Positions 17,067 to 25,040 of a stretch of DNA of 64,000 bases are shown here, piece after piece. Under the pieces are notes generated by a model that saw only the letters and a list, made by a program, of their open reading frames with translations, was not told the origin of the DNA and made no database searches. Source of the DNA: Nocardioides sp. (GTDB taxonomy: Bacteria; Actinomycetota; Actinomycetes; Propionibacteriales; Nocardioidaceae); contig PBYI01000015.1 in assembly GCA_002729525.1 (NCBI GenBank), positions 62,001 to 126,000 on the forward strand. Reading direction: 5' to 3'. The translations under genes and the position numbers were made by a program. Each line of letters begins with the position of its first letter. The stretch's first letter is position 1.

Positions 17067-18038
17067 TCAGGCCTGGGCGACCAGGTCGGGGTTCTCCGCG
17101 CGCAGCTTGGAGACGCCAGCGGCGTCGGCGGTGCGGCGCGACACCTGGCCGTCGCGGAAGAACTCCAGGAAGACCGGGTTGAAGAGGTCGGGCCGGTCGG
17201 TCTGCCCCTGGTGACCGCACTCCTCGGGGTAGAAGAACTGCACCTTCGGGAGCACCTTCTCCTGCTCGAAGCCCCACTCGACCGGGGTCAGGACGTCCTC
17301 GGTCCCGTAGAGGTAGATCCCCGGGACGTCGAGGGCGTCGAGCCGGCCCTTGGTCGACAGCCGCGCCTCGAGGTTGGGCGACTCCCACGGGATGATCCGT
17401 CCGTACTGCAGGAGCGAGGGCCAGAACGACGCGTGTCCGGCCTTGCCGCGCTCGGCAGCCTGGTAGCGCATCTCGATCAGGTCGTCGGAGATGGCCTCGC
17501 CGCGGTAGATGATCGCCTCCATCATCCGGCGCATCCCGTCGCGGGTGCCGTCGTACTGGGTGAGCTCGACCTTGGCGGGCGGCTTGAGACCCGGCGGCAC
17601 GACGTCGCCGATGTCGCCTGCGATGAGCGCGAAGCTCAGCACCCGCTCCGGGTGGGCGACGACGTAGTTGGTGGTGTTCATGCAGCCCATGGAGTTCCCG
17701 GCGAGGTGGAACTCGTCGAGGCAGAGCGCGTCGGCGAACATCTGCACGAAGTCGACGAAGTCGTGGATGCCCCGCGGGCGGTACTCCTCGCGGTCGTCGG
17801 ACAGTCCGAAGGCCGGCATGTCCGGGCAGTAGACACGGAAGCCGTTCTCGCCGAGGAACGGCGCCATGAAGCGCCACCCGGCCAGACCGGAGGAGCCCGG
17901 CAGCCCGCCGTGCAGAAGGATCACGGCGGGGCCGCTCGTGCCGGAGGTCATGTAGTGCGCGCGGGCGCCGTTGGGCAGGCGGACCCAGCGGCTCATCATC
18001 CCGGGGACATCGATCAGGCCCTCGTCGGTCAACGTCAT
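17067..18038 (-). CDS. Alpha/beta hydrolase, ring-cleavage-product (C-C) hydrolase type
   Basis: The 323-residue product has an oxyanion HGGLPGSSG loop near residue 43, nucleophile Ser116 in AGNSMG, acid Asp in GTEDVLTP and the His in ECGHQGQ. It is the MhpC/HsaD/BphD type in sequence style and would hydrolyse the ring-opened dienoate to an acid plus a 2-hydroxydienoate, the substrate of the hydratase at 46536. The ATG at 18038 follows AAGGAG. It is followed by the dioxygenase gene after 34 nt, and preceded by a short tandem repeat. Confidence 0.88.
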   Translation of the reverse strand: MTLTDEGLIDVPGMMSRWVRLPNGARAHYMTSGTSGPAVILLHGGLPGSSGLAGWRFMAPFLGENGFRVYCPDMPAFGLSDDREEYRPRGIHDFVDFVQMFADALCLDEFHLAGNSMGCMNTTNYVVAHPERVLSFALIAGDIGDVVPPGLKPPAKVELTQYDGTRDGMRRMMEAIIYRGEAISDDLIEMRYQAAERGKAGHASFWPSLLQYGRIIPWESPNLEARLSTKGRLDALDVPGIYLYGTEDVLTPVEWGFEQEKVLPKVQFFYPEECGHQGQTDRPDLFNPVFLEFFRDGQVSRRTADAAGVSKLRAENPDLVAQA

Positions 18039-18062
18039 GTGGTCGCTCCTTCGTGTCGTGCG

Positions 18063-18099
18063 GGTGGTGTCCGGTGGTGTCCGGTGGTGTCCGGTGGTG
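18063..18099. repeat. 10-bp tandem repeat, 3.7 copies
   Basis: GGTGGTGTCC repeats head to tail at 18063, 18073, 18083 and 18093 (last copy partial). It lies in the 92-nt gap between the ferredoxin reductase stop and the hydrolase start. Copy number probably varies between strains by slippage. Confidence 0.9.
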
Positions 18100-18130
18100 C
18101 GGCCTGGTCGGACCGCGACGGGGAGGTCGG

Positions 18131-19324
18131 TCAGGCGGTGGCGGGCACGAGACCGCTGTCGGTCCAGGCAGCCCGGCGGGTGACGGCCTTGCGACAGCGC
18201 ATGAGTGCGCGGGGGTCGTCGACCACGACGGCGCCGACCAGGACGCCGGTGGGGTCGGCGTACGCCGCGACCAGGTCGCCGCCGCCGAGGGTCCCCGCCA
18301 CGTGCACGAGCGCACCGAGAGCGGGGCGCCCGACGATCTGGATCCGGTGCCCGTACTGGTCTGACCAGACGTACGGCGGCGCGGGCGGCGGCGCGGGACC
18401 GCCGGTGATCGAGGCGGCCACCACGTCGGCGTGCTCGTTGGCGTTGGTCCAGTGCTCGACGCGCCCGTCGACGCCGTCGAGCGGGTGCGTACGACGCGCG
18501 ACGTCTCCGGCCGCCCAGACGTCATCGACGCCCTCGGCGCGGAGGTCCTCGCTGCAGCGGACGCCGTCGGCGACGACCACCCCGGAACCCTCCAGCCACT
18601 CGGTGCGCGGCACCGCGCCGACGCCGACCACGACGAGGTCCGCCGGGAGCCGGCGGCCGTCCGTGAGCACGACACCGGTCACGTGCGCGTCGCCCTCGAG
18701 AGCTGCGACGCCGACCCCGGTGAGCAGGGTGCTGCCGCTCTCCTCGTGGATCGCGGCGAGCCGGCCACCGACCTCGGGGCCCAGCACGTGGGCCAGGGGC
18801 ACGGGCTGCATCTCGACCAGCGTCACCGAGGTACCCCGGGCTGCGGCGGCGGAGGCGAGCTCGGCGCCGATGAAGCTGGCCCCGACGACCACCACGCTCC
18901 GGGCGGCGGGCAGGGCCTGCTGCAGCGCCCGGGCGTCGTCCCAGGTGCGCAGGGTGTGGACGCCGCCCAGTCCGTCGGTCCCGGGGAGGCGGCGGGCGTC
19001 GGCACCGGTGGCGACCACGAGGCGGTCGTAGGGGTGCTCGGAGCCGTCGTCCGTGGTCACCACCCGGGACCGCGGGTCCAGGGACGTCGCGCGCTGCCCG
19101 AGCTCCAGCCGCAGTTCGAGCGCGTCGAGCGCATCGCGAGGCACCAGCAGCGGGGCCTCGTCGGAGGCGTCGGGTGCCAGCAGCTCCTTCGAGAGCGGCG
19201 GCCGGTCGTAGGGGAGGTGGACCTCCTCACCGAGCAGCACCAGCTCTCCGTCGAACCCGCGCGAGCGCAGCGCCTGCGCGGTACGGGTACCGGCCACGGA
19301 GGTGCCGACGACAAGGATCTTCAC
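18131..19324 (-). CDS. Rieske dioxygenase ferredoxin reductase component (FAD/NAD(P)-dependent)
   Basis: The 397-residue flavoprotein has the N-terminal FAD motif ILVVGTSVAGTRTAQ, an internal NAD motif VVVVGASFIGAELAS near residue 145 and the second FAD motif DDVWAAGDVAR near 270. The length matches HcaD/BphA4-type reductases that pass electrons from NADH to a Rieske ferredoxin, encoded immediately upstream. I chose the GTG at 19324 because a -10-like GAGCGT (19337-19332) lies 7 nt before it and an operator edge 43 nt before it, as at other promoters of the island. A GTG at 19333 has better Shine-Dalgarno spacing but would lie inside that -10. Confidence 0.92.
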   Translation of the reverse strand: MKILVVGTSVAGTRTAQALRSRGFDGELVLLGEEVHLPYDRPPLSKELLAPDASDEAPLLVPRDALDALELRLELGQRATSLDPRSRVVTTDDGSEHPYDRLVVATGADARRLPGTDGLGGVHTLRTWDDARALQQALPAARSVVVVGASFIGAELASAAAARGTSVTLVEMQPVPLAHVLGPEVGGRLAAIHEESGSTLLTGVGVAALEGDAHVTGVVLTDGRRLPADLVVVGVGAVPRTEWLEGSGVVVADGVRCSEDLRAEGVDDVWAAGDVARRTHPLDGVDGRVEHWTNANEHADVVAASITGGPAPPPAPPYVWSDQYGHRIQIVGRPALGALVHVAGTLGGGDLVAAYADPTGVLVGAVVVDDPRALMRCRKAVTRRAAWTDSGLVPATA

Positions 19325-19366
19325 GACGTCCACGCTCGACCTCGGACCGGCGGGCGACAACGCTCG

Positions 19367-19383
19367 GTGCCGGTGGCTGGAAC
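19367..19383. promoter_or_regulatory. GTTC-N9-GAAC operator, site j (imperfect; reductase operon)
   Basis: The core reads GTGC-N9-GAAC, one mismatch from the consensus. The -10-like GAGCGT at 19337-19332 is 30 nt away and the reductase GTG 43 nt away. It would drive reductase, C-C hydrolase, ring-cleavage dioxygenase and kinase-like gene. Confidence 0.7.
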
Positions 19384-19400
19384 CGCCGGACAGGGGTTCG

Positions 19401-19718
19401 TCAGGTGGCCGCGACGAAGACCTCGCCACCCTCGACCACGACGTGGTACGTCGCGAGCGCGAGAGTGGCGGGCAGGCACAGCGGCTTGCCGGAGCGGAGG
19501 TCGAAGCGGGCCATGTGGAGCGGGCAGACGAGCTCGTCGCCCTCGAGGTCGCCCTCCTCCCCCAACGACCACTCCTCGTGGGAGCAGCTGTCCGCAGTGG
19601 CGAAGAAGTCGCCGCCCTCGGTCCGGTGGAGCGCGATCGCCGGTGACGTGCCGGCCACGGTCATCGAGGTGCCCGGGTCCAGCTCGTCGACGGCGCAGAC
19701 CCGCAGGCGATCGGTCAT
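19401..19718 (-). CDS. Rieske [2Fe-2S] ferredoxin component
   Basis: The 105-residue protein carries the Rieske cluster motif: Cys45-x-His47 in DSCSHEEW and Cys65-x2-His68 in VCPLHMARFD. Length and spacing match HcaC/BphA3-type ferredoxins that shuttle electrons to the terminal dioxygenase. ATG at 19718 has GAAGGA upstream. An in-frame ATG at 19739 lies 7 nt after a -10-like GACACT (19752-19747), so transcription may start there and the protein could have seven extra residues. The reductase gene follows after 76 nt with its own operator. Confidence 0.92.
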   Translation of the reverse strand: MTDRLRVCAVDELDPGTSMTVAGTSPAIALHRTEGGDFFATADSCSHEEWSLGEEGDLEGDELVCPLHMARFDLRSGKPLCLPATLALATYHVVVEGGEVFVAAT

Positions 19719-19782
19719 CGTGGTTCCTTCCGCAGTCATGCCGCGCAGTGTCGTCAGCGCCCGCGCGTCCGCCACAGGGCGC

Positions 19783-19799
19783 GTTCTGCCCCCTGGAAC
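19783..19799. promoter_or_regulatory. GTTC-N9-GAAC operator, site b (ferredoxin promoter)
   Basis: GTTC TGCCCCCTG GAAC is a perfect core. A -10-like GACACT (19752-19747) is 31 nt from its edge and an in-frame ATG of the ferredoxin gene is 44 nt away, reproducing the spacing seen elsewhere. Confidence 0.8.
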
Positions 19800-19803
19800 G
19801 ACG

Positions 19804-19837
19804 ACGGCCCCCACCCGGTGCTCCGGATGGGGGCCGT
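19804..19837 (-). terminator. Intrinsic-type hairpin after the importer operon
   Basis: Ten-base arms ACGGCCCCCA and TGGGGGCCGT enclose a 14-nt inner segment with its own CCGG pairing. It lies 43 nt after the stop of the branched-chain-type binding protein and before the ferredoxin promoter, separating the two units. No T-run, as is common in actinobacteria. Confidence 0.75.
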
Positions 19838-19879
19838 ACGCCGTCCGGGTCCGCCGCGAAGGGCCCCGGGACGCCTCGA

Positions 19880-21208
19880 CTACTCGGTGAGCTCGCCCTC
19901 GAAGTCGTAGAGCTCGCCCTGGACGAAACCGCCGTCGTCGACCGACCACGTGTTCAGCTCGGCCGCCTCGATCGGGACCATGTCCTCGGTCCCGTTGACG
20001 GTGAAGTCGACGCCGTCGATGAGCAGCGGCGAGTGGAAGTCGAGGTGGCGGGCCGCGTAGATGATGCCGAGCTGGCTGAGGCCGAGGTCCGACTCCGCAG
20101 CCGCCTTGGCCGCCTCCACGAGCGTCTCGGCGTAGAAGTAGCCGCTGTAGGTCGTGGTGTTCTCGACGTCCGCGTCCGGGGCGTACTCCGTCAGGGCGTC
20201 ACGGACCGCCGCGATGCCCTCGTCACCGGCGAAGCGGGGCGAGTTGATGTCCTTGAAGGACTGCACGGTCTGCACGCCGTCGGCAGCGGGTCCCGCCGCA
20301 CCGAAGTACGTCGAGGACGCGCAGTTGGTGGTCAGGAACGTCTCGGGCTCCCAGCCCTGGTTGGCCATCTCGGTGAGCATCGAGATGCACTGCCCACCGG
20401 TGGGCGCTGCGAAGAGGACGTCGGCGCCGCTGTTGCGCATCGTGGTGACCTGCGAAGACGGCGACGCGGCGTCGGCCGCCTCGATCGTCTCGGCGCTGAC
20501 GATCTCGCTGGCCGACCCGGTCTCCTCGAGCCACCGGTCGATCTGCTCCCCGTAGTCCTTGCCGGACTCGGTGTTGCCGATGAAGGTGGCGATCTTGGCG
20601 CCGTCGGGGTAGCGCTCGTTGACGGCCTCGACCCAGATCCGCGCGTCGAGGGTGAACGGCACGACGCCCTGGACGATCTCCGGGTACTCCGGGTCGATGG
20701 CGCCGACGCCACCCGCCGCCATGCTCACGCCGGGCACGCAGTCCTCACGGAGGATGTCGCGGATCGCCATGACGCCGGCGGTGCCGACGACCGCGGTCAT
20801 CGCCACGACCTGGTCCTTCTGGACGAGCTCCTGCGTCGCGGCGAGCGTCTTGTCCGGGAGGAACTGGTCGTCCTTCTGGATGACGTTGAACGACGTGTCG
20901 AGGCCGGCCGTCGCGTTGGCCTCCTCGAGCGCCGCCTGTGCGCCCGGGCCGAGGACGGCGAAGGCGGTGGCCGGGCCTCCGGTGAGCGGCAGGGTGAGAC
21001 CGACGTTGGCCTCGGCCGGGAGCGGCTCGGTGACGCCGGCAGGGCAGTCCGCGAGGTCCATGCCGAGCTCCTCCGCCGCGGAGACCGCGGCGTCGTCGTC
21101 GGTGCTGGCGCTGCTGCTGTCCGATCCGGGTGCGGCGCCGCACGCGGTCAGCACCAGGGCCGACAGCGACGCCACCACGAGGGCGAGGGGCTTCTTGGTC
21201 AGGGTCAT
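19880..21208 (-). CDS. Branched-chain-amino-acid-type ABC transporter substrate-binding lipoprotein
   Basis: The 442-residue product begins with a Sec-type signal ending in the lipobox LTACG (Cys near residue 22) and a Ser/Asp-rich linker. The remainder is a Peripla_BP_6 fold (VGLTLPLTGG, then AGVMAIRDIL and DVLFAAPTGGQC). In aromatic-degradation clusters this type often binds aromatic or other organic acids rather than amino acids; here the cargo is inferred to be the island's substrate. It is the last gene of the five-gene transporter unit, 140 nt after the second permease. Confidence 0.92.
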   Translation of the reverse strand: MTLTKKPLALVVASLSALVLTACGAAPGSDSSSASTDDDAAVSAAEELGMDLADCPAGVTEPLPAEANVGLTLPLTGGPATAFAVLGPGAQAALEEANATAGLDTSFNVIQKDDQFLPDKTLAATQELVQKDQVVAMTAVVGTAGVMAIRDILREDCVPGVSMAAGGVGAIDPEYPEIVQGVVPFTLDARIWVEAVNERYPDGAKIATFIGNTESGKDYGEQIDRWLEETGSASEIVSAETIEAADAASPSSQVTTMRNSGADVLFAAPTGGQCISMLTEMANQGWEPETFLTTNCASSTYFGAAGPAADGVQTVQSFKDINSPRFAGDEGIAAVRDALTEYAPDADVENTTTYSGYFYAETLVEAAKAAAESDLGLSQLGIIYAARHLDFHSPLLIDGVDFTVNGTEDMVPIEAAELNTWSVDDGGFVQGELYDFEGELTE

Positions 21209-21348
21209 GACGGTTCCTTCTCGGGTGTTTCTCGGGCGGGGCCGGACGGCCCACGAGAGCCCGTGTGGGTGTGACGGGTCGACCCAGCAGCCCCCCGAGG
21301 AGACGTGGGCGCTGGGTTGCGGACAGGACGGGTCGTGCGCGGTGCAGG

Positions 21349-22458
21349 TCAGCCGGTGGCGGTGTGCCCTGCGGGCACCCGCTCCTCCCCCGGCCCCTCG
21401 GGCCGGTCGGGCGGGACGGCGTCGGGGACGGGGTCCTCGTTGAGGTCGACGGGTGGACGCGGCTCGACCACGACGACCCGGTGGACCAACGAGGTCAGAC
21501 CACCTGTGAGACCACCCGGCATGAGGAAGACCAGGGCGATCACGAGGGCACCGAAGAGGACCCCGGAGATGGGGCCCTGGCTCAGGTCGCTGGTCCAGAT
21601 CGGGACGAAGTAGATGATCAGACCACCGAACACCGGCCCCCAGAAGCTGGCTCGGCCACCGAGGACCATGGCGACCAGGAGGTTGATCGTCAGCAGCAGG
21701 CTGACCGACTCCGGCGTCAGGACCCCGGCGCTGACGGCGAAGAGGCTGCCGGCCAGCCCGGCGATCGCCGCGGAGATGCCGAAGACGACCGTGCGGACGA
21801 AGGCCCGGTTGACGCCCATGACGATGGCGGCGGCCTCGTTGTCCCGGAGGGCGACGACGGCCCTGCCCATCCGGCCGTTCATGAGGTTCCAGACGACGAG
21901 GCAGGACAGCACGAGGGCGCCGACGGTCACGTAGTACATCCACACGGTCTCGCCGGCGCGGCCGGCGAAGTACGCGGTGTCGGGCGGCGCCAGCTCCATG
22001 CCGAAGAGGCCCGAGGACCCGCCGGTGAGGTCGTCGAAGCGCCGGATCAGGCTCGGCAGGAGGACGCCGACGGCGAGCGTGACGAGGGCGAGGTACATGC
22101 CCTGGACCCGCAGCGCCGGGAGACCCACCGCTACCCCGACGACGAAGCACAGCAGCATGCCGACCACGAACGAGGTCCAGGCGCCGTAGTCGTAGGTCAC
22201 GGTCATCACACCGGTCGTGTAGGCACCGATCCCGAAGAAGGCAGCGTGACCGAGCGAGATCTGGCCGGCGAACCCGGAGAGCAGGTTGAGCCCGACCACA
22301 GCGACGGCGAGGATCAGCGCACTGGTGATCTGGCTCAGCTGGAACGTCGCCACGAGGTACGGCAGTGCGAGGACCAGGACGACCACGGCTGCCACGCGGG
22401 CCAGACGCCAGCCGCGGTCGAGCGGGCTGCCCGCAGGGATCCGGTAGGGAAGGCTCAT
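21349..22458 (-). CDS. Branched-chain-amino-acid-type ABC transporter permease (LivM family)
   Basis: The 369-residue membrane protein has the LivM landmark NLLSGFAGQISLGHAAFFGIG near residue 57 and about nine hydrophobic helices. The C-terminal 45 residues are a hydrophilic Pro/Glu-rich tail. It pairs with the LivH-like permease, whose stop overlaps its start by 1 nt. Confidence 0.94.
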   Translation of the reverse strand: MSLPYRIPAGSPLDRGWRLARVAAVVVLVLALPYLVATFQLSQITSALILAVAVVGLNLLSGFAGQISLGHAAFFGIGAYTTGVMTVTYDYGAWTSFVVGMLLCFVVGVAVGLPALRVQGMYLALVTLAVGVLLPSLIRRFDDLTGGSSGLFGMELAPPDTAYFAGRAGETVWMYYVTVGALVLSCLVVWNLMNGRMGRAVVALRDNEAAAIVMGVNRAFVRTVVFGISAAIAGLAGSLFAVSAGVLTPESVSLLLTINLLVAMVLGGRASFWGPVFGGLIIYFVPIWTSDLSQGPISGVLFGALVIALVFLMPGGLTGGLTSLVHRVVVVEPRPPVDLNEDPVPDAVPPDRPEGPGEERVPAGHTATG

Positions 22459-23348
22459 CAGACGCGCTCCACTTTCTTGGTGCCGAACAGGCCGGTCGGG
22501 CGGACCATGAGCACCGCCAGGAGGATCACCAGTGCGACCGCCTGCTTGAGGTCGCTGCCGACCCAGTCGACGTAGGAGCCGACGAGGTTCTCGACGACGC
22601 CCAGGACGATCCCGGCGAGCACGGCGCCGACCGGGCTGTCGAAGCCGCCGAGGGTCGCTGCCGCCGCGGCGTAGATGAGGAAGTTGAACATCATCCCGGT
22701 CGTGAGCGTGGTCGACGGGGCGACCAGCGCACCGATGAGCGCGCCGACTCCGGCGGCCATCATCCAGCCGAGGCCGTTGATCTGGTTGACGCGCATGCCC
22801 ATCAAGCGGGCGCTGTCGGGGTTGCTCGCCGTTGCTCGCATCGCCAGGCCGAGCCGGGTGAAGCGGAAGAGCAGGAACAGACCCACCATCACCACGACGA
22901 GCACGACGAAGACCAGGATCTGCTGGTAGCGGAGGCGGGTCCCCAGGAAGGAGATGTAGTCGTCGGGTGTCGACGGCACCGGCGCCGGGAACGGCAGGGG
23001 ATCACCGCCCCAGATCACGCCCGCCCCGGCGTTCAGCATGAGGAAGAGCCCGATCGTGACGAGGAGGATCGAGTAGTCCGCGTGGTGCCCGAGCGGTCGG
23101 ATCAGGACTCGTTCGACCACCCCACCGGCGATGAAGCCGACGACGCACGCGCCGAGGATCGCCAGCACGACCGGGAGACCGGCGGCGTAGAAGGCGTAGG
23201 CGGTGAACGCGGAGAACATCGCCATCTCGCCCTGCGCGAGGTTGAGGTGGCCGGTGCCTCGGTAGACGCAGACCAGGGCGAGCGCCAGGAACCCGTAGAT
23301 GACGCCGTTGTTGAAGCCGTCGACGACGCGTGCAACGAAGAGGTCCAT
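22458..23348 (-). CDS. Branched-chain-amino-acid-type ABC transporter permease (LivH family)
   Basis: The 296-residue protein has the LivH signature GFLALALVCVYRGTGHLNLA near residue 19 with QGEMAMF following, and about eight membrane helices ending in VLMVRPTGLFG. It is the partner permease of the LivM homologue and lies 1 nt after the LivF-type ATPase gene. Confidence 0.94.
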   Translation of the reverse strand: MDLFVARVVDGFNNGVIYGFLALALVCVYRGTGHLNLAQGEMAMFSAFTAYAFYAAGLPVVLAILGACVVGFIAGGVVERVLIRPLGHHADYSILLVTIGLFLMLNAGAGVIWGGDPLPFPAPVPSTPDDYISFLGTRLRYQQILVFVVLVVVMVGLFLLFRFTRLGLAMRATASNPDSARLMGMRVNQINGLGWMMAAGVGALIGALVAPSTTLTTGMMFNFLIYAAAAATLGGFDSPVGAVLAGIVLGVVENLVGSYVDWVGSDLKQAVALVILLAVLMVRPTGLFGTKKVERV

Positions 23349-23349
23349 G

Positions 23350-24057
23350 TCAGGCTCCCAGGTAGGCCGCGCGGATGGAGTCGTCTGCTGCGATCTCGTC
23401 GGCGGGTCGGGACGGGCCGAGGTCCCCGACCTCGAGGAGGTAGCCCCTGCTGGCGATGCCGAGGGCGATCATGGCGTTCTGCTCGACCACGAGGATGGCC
23501 ATGCCGAGCTCCTGGTTGATGCTGGTCAGCGAGGCGAAGAGCTCCTCGGTGAGGAGGGGCGACAGGCCGAGGCTGGGCTCGTCGCACAGGAGGAGTCGCG
23601 GTCGGCTCATCATGGCTCGCGAGATGGCGAGCATCTGCTGCTCGCCGCCTGACAGCAGGCCGGCCTTCTGGCGCCTTCGCTCGGCCAGTCGCGGATAGGT
23701 GGTGAACCAGCGGTCGAGGTCCTCCGCGAGGCCCTTGCCACGGCGTACGTGGGCACCGGCGCGGAGGTTCTCCTCCACCGTGAGGTCCACGACCGTGCCG
23801 CGTCCCTGAGGGACCTGGGCGACCCCGCGTCGGACGATCCCGTCCGCGGACTCCCGCACGATGCTCGTGCCGTCCAGCTCGACCGAGCCGCGACGCGGGA
23901 TCATCCCGGAGACCGCCCGCATGAGCGTGGTCTTACCGGCGCCGTTCGCTCCGAGCACGACCACGACCTCGCCCGCGTGCACGGTCAGGTCGACGCCGTG
24001 GAGCACGTCGCCGCCGCCGTACCCGGCGTGCATGTCGCGCACCTCGAGGAGGCTCAT
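23350..24057 (-). CDS. ABC transporter ATP-binding protein (LivF family)
   Basis: The 235-residue ATPase has Walker A GANGAGKTT, signature LLSGGEQQMLAISRA and Walker B LLLCDEPSLGLSP. It powers the Liv-type importer with the LivG homologue, to which it is coupled by an ATGA overlap at 24054-24057. Confidence 0.95.
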   Translation of the reverse strand: MSLLEVRDMHAGYGGGDVLHGVDLTVHAGEVVVVLGANGAGKTTLMRAVSGMIPRRGSVELDGTSIVRESADGIVRRGVAQVPQGRGTVVDLTVEENLRAGAHVRRGKGLAEDLDRWFTTYPRLAERRRQKAGLLSGGEQQMLAISRAMMSRPRLLLCDEPSLGLSPLLTEELFASLTSINQELGMAILVVEQNAMIALGIASRGYLLEVGDLGPSRPADEIAADDSIRAAYLGA

Positions 24058-24815
24058 GCGCTCGTCCCCAGGTAGGCAGCGACGACCTCGGGGTCGCGGC
24101 GGACCTCGTCCGGTCGACCCTCGGCGATCTTGCGACCGAAGTTCATCGCCACGACGTGGTCGGAGATGCCCATCACCATCGGCATGTGGTGCTCGACGAG
24201 CAGCACGGTGACGTCGAGTGTGTCGCGCACGCGGCGGACCGTGTCGGCGAGCTCGTCGACCTCGCCGTGGGTGAGGCCGCCGGCGGGCTCGTCGAGCAGC
24301 AGCAGTCGGGGCTCGGCCGCGAGGGCCCGGGCGAGCTCGAGGCGCTTGAGCGTGCCGAACGGCTGGTCGGCCGCGGGCTGGAAGGCGAGGTGCTCGAGGT
24401 CCAGCAGCTGGAGGAGGCGGTAGGCACGGGCACGCAGCCGGGTCTCCTCCGACCCGGTGCCCCAGCGCAGGAGGGACCGGACGAAGCCGCTGCGGCCGCG
24501 CGGGTAGGACCCCGCCATCGTGTTCTCGAGGAACGTCAGCGACGGGAAGAGGCCGAGGTTCTGGAAGGTGCGCGCGACACCCTTCGCGGCGATGCCGTGG
24601 GCCGGCATCGAGAGGAGGTCGAGGTCGTCGAGACGGATCGACCCGCTGGTGGGCTGGTAGATCCGGCTCACGCAGTTGAAGAGCGTGGTCTTGCCGGCGC
24701 CGTTCGGCCCGATCAGTCCGCAGATCTGCCCGGACTCGATGCGCATCGTGAGTCCGTCCAGGGCGGTGATGCCGCCGAACCGCATCGACAGGTCGTCGAC
24801 GACAAGTGTGGTCAC
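24054..24815 (-). CDS. ABC transporter ATP-binding protein (LivG family)
   Basis: The 253-residue ATPase has Walker A GPNGAGKTTLFN, the LivG-typical ARTFQNLGLFPSLT, Walker B LLLLDEPAGGL and a C-terminal MNFGRKIAEG. The signature region reads FGTLKRLELARAL, with FGTLK in place of the usual LSxGxQ start, typical of LivG. GTG at 24815 has GAGGAG 6 nt upstream. It is the first gene of the transporter operon, 67 nt from operator site c. Confidence 0.94.
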   Translation of the reverse strand: MTTLVVDDLSMRFGGITALDGLTMRIESGQICGLIGPNGAGKTTLFNCVSRIYQPTSGSIRLDDLDLLSMPAHGIAAKGVARTFQNLGLFPSLTFLENTMAGSYPRGRSGFVRSLLRWGTGSEETRLRARAYRLLQLLDLEHLAFQPAADQPFGTLKRLELARALAAEPRLLLLDEPAGGLTHGEVDELADTVRRVRDTLDVTVLLVEHHMPMVMGISDHVVAMNFGRKIAEGRPDEVRRDPEVVAAYLGTSA

Positions 24816-24881
24816 CAGGCTCTCCTCATCCTTCAGGGTGCGGTCAGTGTGACCGGCGCTACTTTTGCGACGACACCGCGA

Positions 24882-24898
24882 GTTCCGACGATCGGAAC
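24882..24898. promoter_or_regulatory. GTTC-N9-GAAC operator, site c (importer operon promoter)
   Basis: GTTC CGACGATCG GAAC is a perfect core. A -10-like CACACT at 24851-24846 is 31 nt away, so transcription would start near 24839 and leave a 24-nt leader with a good ribosome site. This puts the importer under the same control as the degradation genes. Confidence 0.82.
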
Positions 24899-24993
24899 GG
24901 ACCTGCGGTCGGTGCACCGGCCGCTCCGACCAGGGGTGTCAGGCTCTCGACGGCGCGCCTCAGCCGACACCCGCGGTCCCGCCCGGCGGAACG

Positions 24994-25028
24994 ACGACGC
25001 CGGCGCCGCAGCTCGGCACCGGCGTCGT
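24994..25028 (-). terminator. Hairpin after the Rieske alpha-subunit gene
   Basis: Fourteen-base arms with one mismatch (24994-25007 and 25015-25028) and a 7-nt loop lie 13 nt downstream of the alpha-subunit stop. It separates the alpha-subunit operon from the importer promoter. Confidence 0.7.
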
Positions 25029-25040
25029 TCGGAACGGGCG

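Noticed and set aside
19333..19333. GTG at 19333 as the reductase start
   Set aside because: It would lie within the predicted -10 of a promoter that keeps the island's standard spacing.
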